Assembly (NCBI GenBank): GCA_015272215.1
Contig: JACYMD010000004.1
Coordinates: 59,788 to 123,787 of the forward strand
Length of the DNA: 64,000 bases
Direction: 5' to 3'
From: Rivularia sp. T60_A2020_040
GTDB taxonomy: Bacteria > Cyanobacteriota > Cyanobacteriia > Cyanobacteriales > Nostocaceae
Shown: one piece after another, positions 38,642-48,767 of the stretch
Position numbering within the stretch: the first letter of the stretch is position 1
Layout: every line of letters begins with the position of its first letter
Notes under the pieces: generated by a model
Seen by the model: only the letters and a program-made list of their open reading frames with translations
Databases searched by the model: none
What the model was told of the DNA's origin: nothing
Program-made: the position numbers and the translations under genes

Positions 38642-38998
38642 ATGACACAAGCAACTGAGTCTAAACAGCGAGGAATTCAACTGAGCCAAACCGCACTCAG
38701 ACAAGTTAAATTATTACAAGAAAAACAAGCAAAAGACCTCTGCTTACGGGTAGGAGTTCGTCAAGGTGGCTGTTCTGGAATGTCTTACACGATGGATTTT
38801 GAAGACCCCAGTCAAATTGGAGACCACGATGACATCTTTGATTACGATGGATTTAAAATCGTTTGCGATCGCAAGAGTTTATTATATCTTTATGGCTTGA
38901 TGCTTGATTATAGCGATTCTTTGATCGGTGGAGGTTTCCAGTTTACTAATCCCAACGCTAACGCTACTTGTGGCTGTGGTAAATCATTTGGTGTTTAA
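38642..38998 (+). CDS. A-type iron-sulfur carrier protein (SufA/IscA family)
   Basis: The 118-residue protein carries the HesB/IscA fold: [36 protein letters not shown] with the first conserved Cys, and the C-terminal ATCGCGKSF with the two others. It accepts or delivers Fe-S clusters or iron during cluster assembly. The start is ATG 38642. A TTG six codons upstream is less likely. It is 12 kb from the suf operon in this window and not part of it. Confidence 0.93.
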   Translation: MTQATESKQRGIQLSQTALRQVKLLQEKQAKDLCLRVGVRQGGCSGMSYTMDFEDPSQIGDHDDIFDYDGFKIVCDRKSLLYLYGLMLDYSDSLIGGGFQFTNPNANATCGCGKSFGV

Positions 38999-39098
38999 TC
39001 GTGTTTAAAATCTATTTTCCCCAGCCCTTTGTCTTTTTTGGTAAATAGTTATTTAATGACAAAGGACTTTGGACAATAGCAGTGATAATTGTTTTACT

Positions 39099-39527
39099 AT
39101 GACTCAAACAGTTGAATCCCTGTTTGATACAGGTTTAGAAAGTTATAAAGCTGGAACCGATCCAGCCGAGTTGATTCCCGTTTTTAAAGAAGTTTGCGAT
39201 CGCGCACCTCAAAATAGTGCTGCGTGGACTTGTTTATCTTGGCTTTATATGCTAAGCGATAAACCAAAACTTGCTGTTAAAGCGGCTCAAAAGGCTGTAA
39301 AGTTAAATCCCCAAGACCCCCAAGCAAGGGTTAATCTGGCTACAGCTATGCTGGAAACTGGTCAAAAAGGTTTACGAGACCATGTAGAGGTGGTTTCGCA
39401 GCTAATTTTGGTTAACCAGGAATTCTACGATGAAATCAAAAGTAGTATTGAAGACGGTTTAACCAGAAAGCCTGACTGGAAAAGTTTGGCGAAAATGAAA
39501 AACTGGCTATTCGAGCAATCGAATTAA
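39099..39527 (+). CDS. short TPR-containing conserved protein
   Basis: The 142-residue soluble protein (ATG 39099, MTQTVESLFDTGLESYKAG) contains two to three TPR-like helix pairs, e.g. AAWTCLSWLYMLSDKPKLAV followed by KAVKLNPQDPQARVNLATAM. A TTG start at 39069 would add ten poorly conserved-looking residues. TPRs mediate protein contacts. The partner is unknown. It lies 100 bases after the A-type carrier gene in the same direction and ends at a strong terminator. Confidence 0.8.
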   Translation: MTQTVESLFDTGLESYKAGTDPAELIPVFKEVCDRAPQNSAAWTCLSWLYMLSDKPKLAVKAAQKAVKLNPQDPQARVNLATAMLETGQKGLRDHVEVVSQLILVNQEFYDEIKSSIEDGLTRKPDWKSLAKMKNWLFEQSN

Positions 39528-39545
39528 AATCAATCTTAAGCTATG

Positions 39546-39575
39546 ATCTGTGGTATTTAATCCACAGATTTTTTC
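39546..39575 (+). terminator. rho-independent terminator of the TPR gene
   Basis: ATCTGTGG (39546-39553) pairs with CCACAGAT (39562-39569) around an 8-base loop and runs into TTTTTT. Confidence 0.9.
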
Positions 39576-39611
39576 TACTTTTTTATTCATCAAAAATAGT
39601 CGCCGCGTGAT

Positions 39612-39673
39612 TCGTCGGGTTTTTATCTGAAATATTTGTTATACAACACAATTATTGTAAAAACCCGACTTCT
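39612..39673. repeat. AAGTCGGG palindromic repeat, partly decayed copy
   Basis: The left arm is reduced (GTCGGGTTTTTA), while the right arm TAAAAACCCGACTTCT is intact at 39658-39673. The centre differs from the other copies. Confidence 0.75.
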
Positions 39674-39727
39674 GATTGTAAATTGGGTGGAAGAAAGTTT
39701 TTTTATTCTCTATTTCCAATTAAATAT

Positions 39728-39979
39728 ATGAAAGATAAATTATTAAATTTACTTAACATTGTTTTAGTCGCTGATGTTTTTCTGGTTTTAATTAGCTTTG
39801 CTTGGTTCGCTGTAGCGGTACTCGGTAGAAGTACTGGAGTACCTCTGGGTTTGGATTTATGGTACAAGTTGTGGGAACCCCTGTTTACTCCAGCAATTGG
39901 TATTTTAATGGCTGGTGCAATTCTCAGCGGTATAATCAGTTGGATTTCTCGCAAGTTAGCAATCCGAAGTGGGGAATAG
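39728..39979 (+). CDS. small two-helix membrane protein
   Basis: The 83-residue protein (ATG 39728, MKDKLLNLLNIVLVADVFLV) has two hydrophobic segments, about 10-32 and 52-72, separated by STGVPLGLDLWYKLWEPLFT. It is likely an inner or thylakoid membrane protein. A GTG upstream at 39683 would add residues encoded by spacer. No family is recognised beyond the impression of a conserved cyanobacterial small membrane protein. Confidence 0.6.
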   Translation: MKDKLLNLLNIVLVADVFLVLISFAWFAVAVLGRSTGVPLGLDLWYKLWEPLFTPAIGILMAGAILSGIISWISRKLAIRSGE

Positions 39980-40040
39980 TTCGTTTGGAAGTGGAAGAAT
40001 GCAATTCCCGTTCTAATCGCCAAAATATTAATATTTTTGT

Positions 40041-40064
40041 AGTGGGAGCGTCTCGCTCCCTACT
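40041..40064 (+). terminator. hairpin after the small membrane protein gene
   Basis: AGTGGGAGCG pairs almost fully with CGCTCCCTACT around TCT. It lacks a T tract and resembles a dispersed cyanobacterial palindrome. Confidence 0.45.
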
Positions 40065-40099
40065 GAGCAATTTTTCTGATGTTAAGGATATTTCTATCG

Positions 40100-40207
40100 T
40101 AAAAACCCGACTTCTGTAATTGTCGTTAATTTTTCTGTGGGGTAAGAAGTCGGGTTTTTATGACTATTTTCTGATGTTACGGATATTTATTTAAAAACCC
40201 GACTTCT
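40100..40207. repeat. AAGTCGGG palindromic repeat, full copy plus a solitary arm
   Basis: A solitary right arm lies at 40100-40115. The full copy has exact arms at 40145-40160 and 40192-40207. Its centre TGACTATTTTCTGATGTTAC closely matches the centre of the copy at 163-227. Confidence 0.85.
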
Positions 40208-40238
40208 GTGATTGTCGTCGAAATCACTCCCTACTCCC

Positions 40239-41159
40239 TTATTTGAGAATTTCTTTTAAAGCTGGCTTTAAGTCGGGATATTGGTATTTAAAACCGCTTT
40301 GCAAAGTGCGTTGAGGTAAAACTTTTTGACCTTCCAATACTACTACCGCACCATCACCTAACATAGCTTCGATTGCAAAAGCAGGAACGGGTAGCCAAGA
40401 AGGACGATTCATCACTTCCCCCATAGTTGTAGATAATTCTGCCATGCGGACGGGATGGGGAGCGGTGGCATTATATACACCAGACATTTCTGAGTCAGTT
40501 AAAGATTTTAGTATTAAATTTACTATATCATCTATGTGAATCCACGAAAACCACTGCTCGCCGCTACCGATAGGACCTCCGGCAAACAGTTTAAATGGGG
40601 TAATCATTTTACCAAGCGCACCACCCATTCCCAGTACAATACCAAATCTTAAAATTACCAGTCGCACGCCGCTGTCGGTAACTTTCTGAGCTTCTGCTTC
40701 CCAATCCTGACAAACTTGAGCCAGAAAATCGCTACCGTTGGTGCTATTTTCATCAAATGTAGCATTTTCACTAGTACCGTAGTAACCAACAGCAGAAGCA
40801 TTTATTAATACTTTTGGCTTAGTGGTACTATTGGCTATAGCTTCAACAATTTTTTGGGTAGTTAATTTACGACTGTTAAGAATCGACTGTTTGCGATCGC
40901 TCGTCCAACGTCCTTCGCTAATAGGTGAGCCTGCAAGATTTACTATAGCTTCACAACTAGCGATTTGATTTTGCCAGGAACCAGATGTATTTGGTGTATA
41001 AGCGGCAATTTCGACATTAGGATAAGCACTAAAGGGGAAAAGTTTTTGAGCGCGATTGGTATCGCGAGTTAAAACCAGTACTTTTATATCTTGATCAAGC
41101 AATCGTTCTACCAAACGACTGCCAACAAATCCTGTTGCTCCAGTAATTGCGACTTTCAT
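40239..41159 (-). CDS. TIGR01777-type NAD(P)-dependent epimerase-like protein
   Basis: The 306-residue protein has the extended short-chain dehydrogenase Rossmann motif ITGATGFVGSRLVERLL at the N-terminus, INASAVGYYGTSEN in place of the usual YxxxK region, GEQWFSWIHIDDIV, and a C-terminal DUF1731-like end (RTLQSGFKYQYPDLKPALKE). This is the TIGR01777/YfcH group, whose substrate is not established. It stands alone, reading toward a palindromic repeat that may serve as terminator. Confidence 0.9.
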   Translation of the reverse strand: MKVAITGATGFVGSRLVERLLDQDIKVLVLTRDTNRAQKLFPFSAYPNVEIAAYTPNTSGSWQNQIASCEAIVNLAGSPISEGRWTSDRKQSILNSRKLTTQKIVEAIANSTTKPKVLINASAVGYYGTSENATFDENSTNGSDFLAQVCQDWEAEAQKVTDSGVRLVILRFGIVLGMGGALGKMITPFKLFAGGPIGSGEQWFSWIHIDDIVNLILKSLTDSEMSGVYNATAPHPVRMAELSTTMGEVMNRPSWLPVPAFAIEAMLGDGAVVVLEGQKVLPQRTLQSGFKYQYPDLKPALKEILK

Positions 41160-41417
41160 TGTGTTACCTGCACCAAAACATTATTTTACTCGGTTTGAGA
41201 ACCTCTAACCCACAGTGCTGGGAAAAATATTACGCCGGTTAAAATAAAAAAATCTTGTTGTTACAAATTCTACATCCTTTATCCTGACTGGAATATTCGT
41301 AATATTGCCCTTTTAATCAGTATTTTATTCTTTAATCAATCTGTAATTGTTTAGCTTTTATAGGGCTAGGTATTATAGGATGGACGGAGTGTTATAAGTA
41401 TAAGGCTTGGGGCTAGT

Positions 41418-41765
41418 ATGGCTCGCTATACCTGTTCATATATTGTTTCTCTTCCTATAGACCATCTCCAACCCCTAGTTGTGGAACTTCTACAACAATG
41501 TAATTTGGATGTGCAGTACTATACATCTGATTATATTCTGGCACGGGAGATACCTGGTAGCGTCCCTTTTTCCAAATTTGTGACGATAGAAGTACTTATC
41601 GATAAAAGTACGGCTACTCAAACAGAAACCAAAATGAGTTTAGTGTTTAAAAATGAAGAATTACCACTCCAAGTTGAAAATCATTGCCGACAAGTGTTTG
41701 AATATATGAAACAAGTTATTGAAGATTCCCGTTACTGGAATTTAGTTGAAACTTTTGCTACTTGA
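41418..41765 (+). CDS. conserved hypothetical protein
   Basis: The 115-residue soluble protein starts MARYTCSYIVSLPIDHLQPL and has an alternating strand/helix pattern (FVTIEVLIDK, TKMSLVFKNEEL, HCRQVFEYMKQVI), suggesting a small alpha/beta fold that might bind a ligand. No motif is recognised. Codon use matches the neighbours. It is monocistronic, 111 bases from the convergent FHA gene. Confidence 0.6.
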   Translation: MARYTCSYIVSLPIDHLQPLVVELLQQCNLDVQYYTSDYILAREIPGSVPFSKFVTIEVLIDKSTATQTETKMSLVFKNEELPLQVENHCRQVFEYMKQVIEDSRYWNLVETFAT

Positions 41766-41876
41766 GGATGTGTTGATTTACCATCGCTAAGTGCCAAAAT
41801 TTTGGACAGTTGCTATAACCCAAACCGGATTACAGCAGCGTCCTCAAATTTTGGGATCTATTCTCTGTATAAGTTC

Positions 41877-42386
41877 CTAATCCTCAGTATCTTCGGTCAT
41901 ACTGGGGTTTATTAAGGTAATATCATATTCACTGGCATCCATTTGTCCAGTTTGAGTTGCATCCCGTTGAAGTAAATAATAGATAGCACGTACCTGGGGA
42001 CCAAATACCACTTCATCTTCATTTTTTAGGTCGTGAGCGGGTACTTTACTACGTCCGTTAATCATCAAACCGTTAGAACTTGTCTTACCTTTGATATCAC
42101 CATCTACAATCCGGTAATAGTATCGCTTCTCATTATCATCTTCTCTTGGTAATTTCACTAAAGTTGCGTGACGACGAGAGACGAATTGCGATACTAAGTG
42201 AATATCGCAATCACGATCTCTACCAATAGAATAAAGGGGACTTTCTAAGGTAAACTTTTTACGTCCCTGGTCGTCTTCTATAATCAAGATATGAGTTTCA
42301 TTCGATTGTACTGCCATAGATTTATCGTTGCTACAATCGGTTGAACTCTCAGCAATCAAGATTCGGTATTGTTTGTTTGTTGCCAT
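41877..42386 (-). CDS. FHA-domain protein
   Basis: The 169-residue protein contains a forkhead-associated domain (about 45-135) with the hallmark residues SIGRDRDCDIHL, SRRHATL and SSNGLMING. These bind phosphothreonine peptides, so it is probably a reader for Ser/Thr kinase signalling. N- and C-terminal tails are polar and unstructured. No kinase gene is adjacent. Confidence 0.9.
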   Translation of the reverse strand: MATNKQYRILIAESSTDCSNDKSMAVQSNETHILIIEDDQGRKKFTLESPLYSIGRDRDCDIHLVSQFVSRRHATLVKLPREDDNEKRYYYRIVDGDIKGKTSSNGLMINGRSKVPAHDLKNEDEVVFGPQVRAIYYLLQRDATQTGQMDASEYDITLINPSMTEDTED

Positions 42387-42717
42387 TATCGAACCATTAC
42401 TTAGTGGTTAACAGCTGCTATCTATCTCCAATCTTGATTTTGATTGCAAAAGTAGAACGGTTATGTTTTACTCTGGAAGATTGATTCAGCTCGAAAAAAC
42501 GTTTCAATTTCAGTTATCAAGTATCAGTCATCAGTTGCGAGTCAGCCTGAATTATGATTTAGATGCCTTTTAGCTTAACTGTTCACTGTTGACTGATTTA
42601 ACCATTGATTAATGTGAGAAACGTCACACAATACTACTGACCTAGTTTAACCTGAGATGAGTCAAACAGATATTTTTCCTCATAAAGAATATCTCTAAAG
42701 GAGGATTTTAGGAATTA
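42387..42717. other. spacer with degenerate repeats
   Basis: It contains short degenerate copies such as TATCAGTCATCAGTTG and ACTGTTCACTGTTGACTG, related to the GACAGTT repeats. No gene is seen. Confidence 0.5.
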
Positions 42718-45099
42718 TCAGGCAAATTTTCTTAACAAAAGGGAGTTAGTCACTACACTCACGGAGCTAAAAGCCATTAAAGCCGCAGCACCTCCGGGAT
42801 TAAGAATAAAACCGAGGCTCGGTAATAATACACCAGCAGCCAAAGGAATTCCTAATATATTGTATGCAAATGCCCAGAATAAATTTTGACGAATTTTGTT
42901 GAAGGTAGCTCGACTCAGGGCGATAGCCTTAACAACATCTTGCAATTTATCTCGCATTAACACGATTTGGGCAGTTTCCATTGCTACATCGGTTCCGGAA
43001 TGTAGGGAAATACCAACATCAGCCGTTGATAAAGCTGGTGCATCGTTGATTCCATCTCCAACCATTGCCACAAGGGATTGAGGATGAGAATTTTGCAGCG
43101 ATTCAATGACTGTTGCTTTTTTTGCGGGAGGAATGCCTGCGATAATATCATCAGGCTTTAATCCTAATTGTTTCCCTGTTGCCAAAGCGGCTTCTTGAGT
43201 ATCACCGCTGAGTAAGATGACTCGCAATCCCTGAGAACGAAGTTGCTCTACTGTGGAAATGGCATCTGCTCTTAAGGTATCTTGAACGGCAATTAATCCA
43301 GCAAGTTCACCTCCAGTTGCCACTCCAATGACTGTTTTACCTGTTTTGGCTAAGGTTTGAATTTGCTTTTGGATGGTTTGGTTAATTTCAATCCCGTTCA
43401 AGTTCAGCCATTCCCAACTACCTAATAGTACTGTGTTGCCTTCGACTACAGCAGATACGCCAAATCCCGGTTCTGTATGAAAATCTGTCGCTGGGGGGAT
43501 GGATAATTCTTGTTTTTTTGCTGCGTCTAAAATTGCCTTTGCTAAAGGATGTTGACTACCGCTTTCTACAGCGGAAGCTAATTTGATTAAGGAATCAGCA
43601 GTACTTTGCTCGTCGATGGGAATGCAGTCGGTGACGGTAGGATTTCCAGTCGTTAAGGTACCAGTTTTATCAAAAACTATGGTCTTTAATTGATGAACCT
43701 TTTCTAAAACATCGCCACCTTTAATTAATAAACCTTGTTCCGCGCCGATACCAGTTCCGACTAAAATTGCTGTAGGTGTCGCAAGTCCCAAAGCACAAGG
43801 GCAAGCAACTACCATTACGGCGATCGCTAATTTTAAACTAATTAATATTGGGGAATAATGGATTGGGGTTGAGCTATGAATATAACTGTGGGTTGAGTGT
43901 GAGGGGGTAAGCACTGATGCAGCGATATCGTGCCAAATATTAGTACCGATGAAGTACCAAAATAGAAATGTTAGTAATGCAGTACTTAAAACAGCGTAGG
44001 TAAAGTAACCGGCTACCGTATCAGCTAATCTTTGTACGGGTGCTTTACGCATTTGTGCTGTTTCTACCAAACTGACGATTTGGGCTATGGTTGTATCGTC
44101 TCCGGTACGAGTTGTCTGAACAATAATGGTTCCCGACTGGTTAATAGTTGCCGCGCTTACTTTGTCTCCCACTTGTTTGGGGATTGGTGCTGATTCTCCG
44201 GTAAGCATAGACTCATCAATGGCTGTTTTCCCTTCGACTATTTCACCATCAACGGCAATTTTGTCTCCTGGAAGCACTTGTAACCATTCACCAATTCTGA
44301 CTTGTTCTGCGGGAATTTCGATGATTTCCCTGGTTTGATTGTCTTTGGCTATTAATCGAGCAATTGAGGGTTTGAGTGATAATAATTGTTGGAATGCAGC
44401 CGAAGCGCGATTTCGAGCTTGTTTTTCTAAAGTACGCCCCAAAAGGATAAACCCTAGTATCATTACGGGTTCGTCGAAGAAACATTCCCATCCCAGTTGA
44501 GGAAATAGTAAGGCGACTACACTGGCAATATATGCACTTAGAGTTCCTAATGCTACTAAAGTGTTCATGTTGGGTGCATTGCGTCGCAAACCCAACCAAC
44601 CATCAATTAAAATAGCACGACCTGGGATGAATATCGCGACGGTTGCTAATCCAAAGTGTAACCAGATATTATGTAGCGCTGGAATTTTTAAACCACCAAG
44701 ATTACTCAAGTGTCCGATTCCGGAAAGTACCAACAGCAATACAGAAATTATCAACTGTCTACGAGCAGATTGCATTTCTTGGCGCTTTTTCTCTTCAGCT
44801 GCTTTTAAAGCTTGAGCGCTATTTGTTTGTGTAGGTGATTTGCGGGGTTTACTGGGAAATCCAGCGGCTGTCAATTCTGAAGCTAATGCGTCGGCATCTA
44901 TTGTCAATTCTTTTGAGTCTACTACTGCTACCCCAGTCGCGAGGTTCACAGAGGCATTGTTGACTCCTGGGAATTGAGTTAATTGTTTTTCTACGGCTCT
45001 GACACAACCAGCACATTTCATACCCTCGACATCAAGGGTAATTTTATTGTTGGTGTGGAGCGCAGTTTGGGCTTGATTTTTTTTCGGTGCAAGTTGCAT
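42718..45099 (-). CDS. CPx-type copper-transporting P-type ATPase
   Basis: The 793-residue pump moves monovalent copper across a membrane. It has an N-terminal heavy-metal-associated domain with C29-A-G-C32, the actuator TGES (300-303), the membrane metal site CPC (433-435), the phosphorylation motif DKTGT (477-481), the HP pair (517-518) and GDGINDAP. About eight membrane segments are visible. Between the helix ending near 390 and the CPC helix lies an unusual Ser/His/Thr-rich stretch (396-418). Cyanobacteria have paralogues for the plasma (CtaA-like) and thylakoid (PacS-like) membranes. Which one this is cannot be decided. Confidence 0.94.
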   Translation of the reverse strand: MQLAPKKNQAQTALHTNNKITLDVEGMKCAGCVRAVEKQLTQFPGVNNASVNLATGVAVVDSKELTIDADALASELTAAGFPSKPRKSPTQTNSAQALKAAEEKKRQEMQSARRQLIISVLLLVLSGIGHLSNLGGLKIPALHNIWLHFGLATVAIFIPGRAILIDGWLGLRRNAPNMNTLVALGTLSAYIASVVALLFPQLGWECFFDEPVMILGFILLGRTLEKQARNRASAAFQQLLSLKPSIARLIAKDNQTREIIEIPAEQVRIGEWLQVLPGDKIAVDGEIVEGKTAIDESMLTGESAPIPKQVGDKVSAATINQSGTIIVQTTRTGDDTTIAQIVSLVETAQMRKAPVQRLADTVAGYFTYAVLSTALLTFLFWYFIGTNIWHDIAASVLTPSHSTHSYIHSSTPIHYSPILISLKLAIAVMVVACPCALGLATPTAILVGTGIGAEQGLLIKGGDVLEKVHQLKTIVFDKTGTLTTGNPTVTDCIPIDEQSTADSLIKLASAVESGSQHPLAKAILDAAKKQELSIPPATDFHTEPGFGVSAVVEGNTVLLGSWEWLNLNGIEINQTIQKQIQTLAKTGKTVIGVATGGELAGLIAVQDTLRADAISTVEQLRSQGLRVILLSGDTQEAALATGKQLGLKPDDIIAGIPPAKKATVIESLQNSHPQSLVAMVGDGINDAPALSTADVGISLHSGTDVAMETAQIVLMRDKLQDVVKAIALSRATFNKIRQNLFWAFAYNILGIPLAAGVLLPSLGFILNPGGAAALMAFSSVSVVTNSLLLRKFA

Positions 45100-45283
45100 G
45101 GAAAATGTTCGGATTCGCTATGAAAACAAGGATGCCGTCTTTTGGGACATCACATTATGATTGCCCCTACTTCGAGGGTAAGCCAAATCCGGACTTATGA
45201 CCGAATGTCTTTGGGATGAATTTTTGTAAAATTAGTGAAAACTAAGTGAAACCTAAATAAAAACTAAATATTTTACCAATTAT

Positions 45284-45469
45284 CTAACTAAATTCTTTGT
45301 GACGATGCCAACGCAGATAAGTGAAGTAAATCACAACACTTATTTGGAAGGGAATTAAAGCTGCTTGGCTTTTAAGAAAGGGATTTATTGACAAACTAGA
45401 CATTGCCAAAAAATAACCCATACCCAAGCAAGTAAGCATTACTAAGGTGAGATTTTTACGTTTAAACAT
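45284..45469 (-). CDS. small hypothetical membrane protein
   Basis: A 61-residue frame with a basic start (MFKRKNLTLVMLTCLGMGYF), two hydrophobic segments and a basic end (YLRWHRHKEFS). The positive-outside-helix pattern looks protein-like. It lies 184 bases upstream of the copper ATPase in the same direction. No family is recognised, and chance cannot be excluded at this length. Confidence 0.45.
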   Translation of the reverse strand: MFKRKNLTLVMLTCLGMGYFLAMSSLSINPFLKSQAALIPFQISVVIYFTYLRWHRHKEFS

Positions 45470-45847
45470 CGGTAGCGAGCAGGGTAGAAATATTATGTTG
45501 TCTATTTAGATATATTGAAGAAATAATCTCAAAGATAATTTTTCAATTGTCAGGAATAATATCCTCATTTTAACGACAAAATTTGGATATCTAAATCTAT
45601 AGGCATCGAAATTATTAATTTGTCATCATAACTTATGAGATTTCTGAAAATTCCCGGACAAATTAGAAAAAATAGCTGTATTTTTGATTTTTCAATTATC
45701 TAATTTATAGCTATTTAATAGAACACGACTAGATGTGTAATTTAGTTGTAAGTTTCCAGAAATATTGCAGCTAATACAAAGTAAATATCAGAAATATTGA
45801 TTACAAATAATTACAAATAAAACTATGAGGACGACTTTACAGTTTTC
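45470..45847. other. AT-rich spacer
   Basis: No gene, repeat family or clear terminator is seen in these 378 bases. Confidence 0.5.
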
Positions 45848-46123
45848 CTAAAACCACCCTTGTTTGTTCATGAAATAGGTACCAACGAAATCATCGTGAG
45901 ATTTATTCAGATAAATCATTCCTTCAATTAAACCGACAAGCTGCATAATTAAAAAAGTCAATCCGTAGGTAAAATAACCGCCAATTACGGAAATAATTAT
46001 GGTAATTAAGCCTTCGGGAGCGTATCCCAAAACAAATTTATGAATCCCAAAACCACCAAAAATAATTCCGCAATAACCAGCCATTAGTTGCTTGGTAGCG
46101 TGAGAGGGAGTGAGTTTTGCCAT
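45848..46123 (-). CDS. TM2-domain protein
   Basis: The ATG at 46123 follows a strong AAGGAG site and gives 91 residues (MAKLTPSHATKQLMAGYCGI). The upstream in-frame extension to 46246 is not needed. The TM2 pattern is clear: GGFGIHKFVLGY, a glycine-rich helix pair (ITIIISVIGGYFTYGLTFLI) and MQLVGLIEGMIYL. TM2 proteins are small membrane proteins of uncertain role. Confidence 0.88.
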   Translation of the reverse strand: MAKLTPSHATKQLMAGYCGIIFGGFGIHKFVLGYAPEGLITIIISVIGGYFTYGLTFLIMQLVGLIEGMIYLNKSHDDFVGTYFMNKQGWF

Positions 46124-46804
46124 ATCGCTTCTCCTTAATAATAAAAATATAAAATTGCAACCGCTAATTTTTACTGACAGTATCGAGCTATAACCGATTA
46201 CCGTCATCAAGTTGGGAATAAGTGAATAATGCTTTACCACAAGCAAGCTCTAACTATGTTTTGACTTACTTGTATTGAAGATGTTCTTATTCTTATTTGT
46301 CTTTGTATATTTTTTTTGCAGCTTTTATACTGCTGCTTTCTGCCATTTTGCGACAGATGATTACTAGCAGACAATTGATTACAATAATTGTCATCCAGCA
46401 ATACCATATTCAGTTTTACAAGTCCTTCCTAAAACGTTCCGGACTTTTTCAAACGCTAAAACTAGCCTGAGACCTGATTATATCTACAAGTAGATTTCTA
46501 TAGGAACAACTCAATATATCCTGCTTTCTCGTTCTGATATTCTATTGATTTATAAATTGTAGAATATGCCAATTAAAAATAATCCACATCTCCACAAAGA
46601 CTGAAATTAATCAATAAAAACTAATATGCTTACTTAGATACTCAGTTATATCTCTAACATAATCTTTTAGATTGCTATTGTGTTGAGCATTTATGCTCGC
46701 AATCAAAAATTCATCTAGATTCCCTATGGTGAATATCAATTGCAAATTTATTACACATAATTAATGCAGTTTTTTTTAATCTTGACAACTGTATATCCCA
46801 AGTG
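46124..46804. other. 681-base gene-free region
   Basis: AT-rich unique sequence. I saw only short chance frames and no RNA gene, repeat array or strong terminator. Confidence 0.5.
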
Positions 46805-48382
46805 TCAATTAGTACTATTACCCAGAAGAAATAAACTCAGTAGAGTGCCACTATTCCACAGACTGTGGACAAGCATGGGAGCAAGAAGATTTCGCGTGCG
46901 CGTATAGACTACCCCAAGGACGATTCCCAATGCTGTAAGTGGTAAAATTTCGGATAAACTCAGGTGAGCAGCAGCAAACAAGAAACTAGAAAGAAGTATT
47001 GATCCCCATACTGGTAAGTAGCGAGTTAGGGAGGGGAGCAAAAATCCGCGAAATAAAAATTCTTCAAATAACGGTGCAGCAATCGCAGCTGTCGAGAAAA
47101 ATAGCAATAATGCCAGATTATCTTGACTTTCTAAAACTATTTGTAGCAGGGGGTTACTACCACCTTGACCTTGCCAAAGTTGTTGATTAACTAAAGAAAT
47201 GATTACAACTATGGGAGTTGCTGCACAATAACCACCGATTCCCCAGAGTAACCACCCATCCCACAAACGAAAGCTAAACCAATCTTCGGCAAGGGGTAAA
47301 TATTGTTTGATTGATAAATACAATACTAATAGGGAACCGCTAGCAACGAGTGTATAGCTAAGCAAAACGTATAAAGCTTGGAGTCGCACGTTACCGACGG
47401 GATGAGGTATGGGAAGAAGTTGTAAAGCCAATGGTACGACTAGTTGCCCCATTAAGAAAAAGCCGACAACAAAAACCTGTAAAATGGTTTCACCATCCCA
47501 AGGAGTTGTCCATTTTTCCTCGGCATTTCTAGCTAATAATGCAGCCTTGCCTTTGATTATCCATTGTCCAAAACTAAAAATCAGCAGCCCTAAACCGATG
47601 AATCCTCCTAATAGGGGAAGAGTTGCGATGGCAGTTAATTTTAATAAGGCTTTTTCTGCGGCTTGTTGTTCTATAATTTTAAGATTATTTAAAGATTTAT
47701 CATCTTGCTGAATTTGATATGTTTTTTCTAAGGCAGTATAACGAAACCAACCTTGAAAGTTATCTTTAATTAATAATTCAGCATCTTCTAAAACACGGGG
47801 GGAATTTTCCCACAATGCAATTAATACCAGACTGGTTTGACGAAATTGGGGATTGAGGCTGGGATTTTTTTGTACTTGCTGCCAAGTTTTAATAGCTGTA
47901 TCGCTGTTATCTTGACTTGCTTGGATAATTCCAATTTGTAAATCCAATTCAGCGAGGGATTTTTGCAGTTGATTGATAGTTTGCTGTAATTGTTTTTGCT
48001 GTACTAATGGGGAAAGATTAGTTACGGGAGGAGCAGATGATTCAGGTTGTGGTGTCGCAAGGCTTTGGGTGGATTTATCACGTAATTGCGCTAATTGATT
48101 TTGAGCTTTTGTTAAATTAGTTTCGGTTGAGGTGCGTGCTTGTTGATATTGTTTTAAGGCAGCATCAAGAGGTTTTGCACCTAGTATTGTGGTTTTTGCA
48201 GTTTGTAAATTTTCTTGATTTTCAGAAGGTTCCCATTCAGTCGCTAGCAATACAATATTGGTTTGATACAACTCTAATTTACTTTGAAATTGAGGTTGTT
48301 TCCAACTAGCGATTAAAGAGGAGCCGGAAAACAAAATCGCGAGTAGTGTCAGTAAAAATAAAATTATCCGCTTAAGTGTCAT
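46805..48382 (-). CDS. CPBP-family intramembrane metalloprotease with N-terminal coiled coil
   Basis: The 525-residue membrane protein starts with a hydrophobic anchor (MTLKRIILFLLTLLAILFSG). A long extramembrane region rich in Gln/Lys/Leu helices (about 80-230) probably forms a coiled coil. From about 245 there are seven to eight membrane segments. The CPBP (CAAX protease/bacteriocin-processing) motifs are EEFLFRG with the catalytic Glu pair, AAHLSL and HSLWN. The substrate is unknown. It is monocistronic. Confidence 0.9.
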   Translation of the reverse strand: MTLKRIILFLLTLLAILFSGSSLIASWKQPQFQSKLELYQTNIVLLATEWEPSENQENLQTAKTTILGAKPLDAALKQYQQARTSTETNLTKAQNQLAQLRDKSTQSLATPQPESSAPPVTNLSPLVQQKQLQQTINQLQKSLAELDLQIGIIQASQDNSDTAIKTWQQVQKNPSLNPQFRQTSLVLIALWENSPRVLEDAELLIKDNFQGWFRYTALEKTYQIQQDDKSLNNLKIIEQQAAEKALLKLTAIATLPLLGGFIGLGLLIFSFGQWIIKGKAALLARNAEEKWTTPWDGETILQVFVVGFFLMGQLVVPLALQLLPIPHPVGNVRLQALYVLLSYTLVASGSLLVLYLSIKQYLPLAEDWFSFRLWDGWLLWGIGGYCAATPIVVIISLVNQQLWQGQGGSNPLLQIVLESQDNLALLLFFSTAAIAAPLFEEFLFRGFLLPSLTRYLPVWGSILLSSFLFAAAHLSLSEILPLTALGIVLGVVYTRTRNLLAPMLVHSLWNSGTLLSLFLLGNSTN

Positions 48383-48767
48383 TTATCTGTAGGAATTAAC
48401 AAGCTATATGTGGGAATTATCGCAATAAAACGCCACTACGAACATCTTTCTCAAGAAAAGCATAGGATAATTTAATTTTTGGGCGTTGCTGAATCCAAGG
48501 GCGGAATTTTAAATGTAGAGACGTGACATCCCACGTCTCCCAAGAATTTCAAAATCACGTAGAATCATTTTCATACATCTTTTCAGCAACACCATAATTT
48601 AGATGGTAAAGAATATAGATACACAAGGGTTGGCGTTTCTACATTTTTGCTCAAAGATGTCTAATGATTATCTTATTTAACAGATATTTAACAGAGAAAC
48701 CCGACTTCTCACCCGAAATTATTAAATACCGAACTTGTAGTTAAAATCAAAAATATAAAATTACGAA
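48383..48767. repeat. spacer with decayed palindromic repeats
   Basis: A degenerate TAGAGACG palindrome (48514-48540, GTAGAGACGTGACATCCCAC) and a solitary AAACCCGACTTCT arm (about 48699-48711) are present. No gene is seen. Confidence 0.6.
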
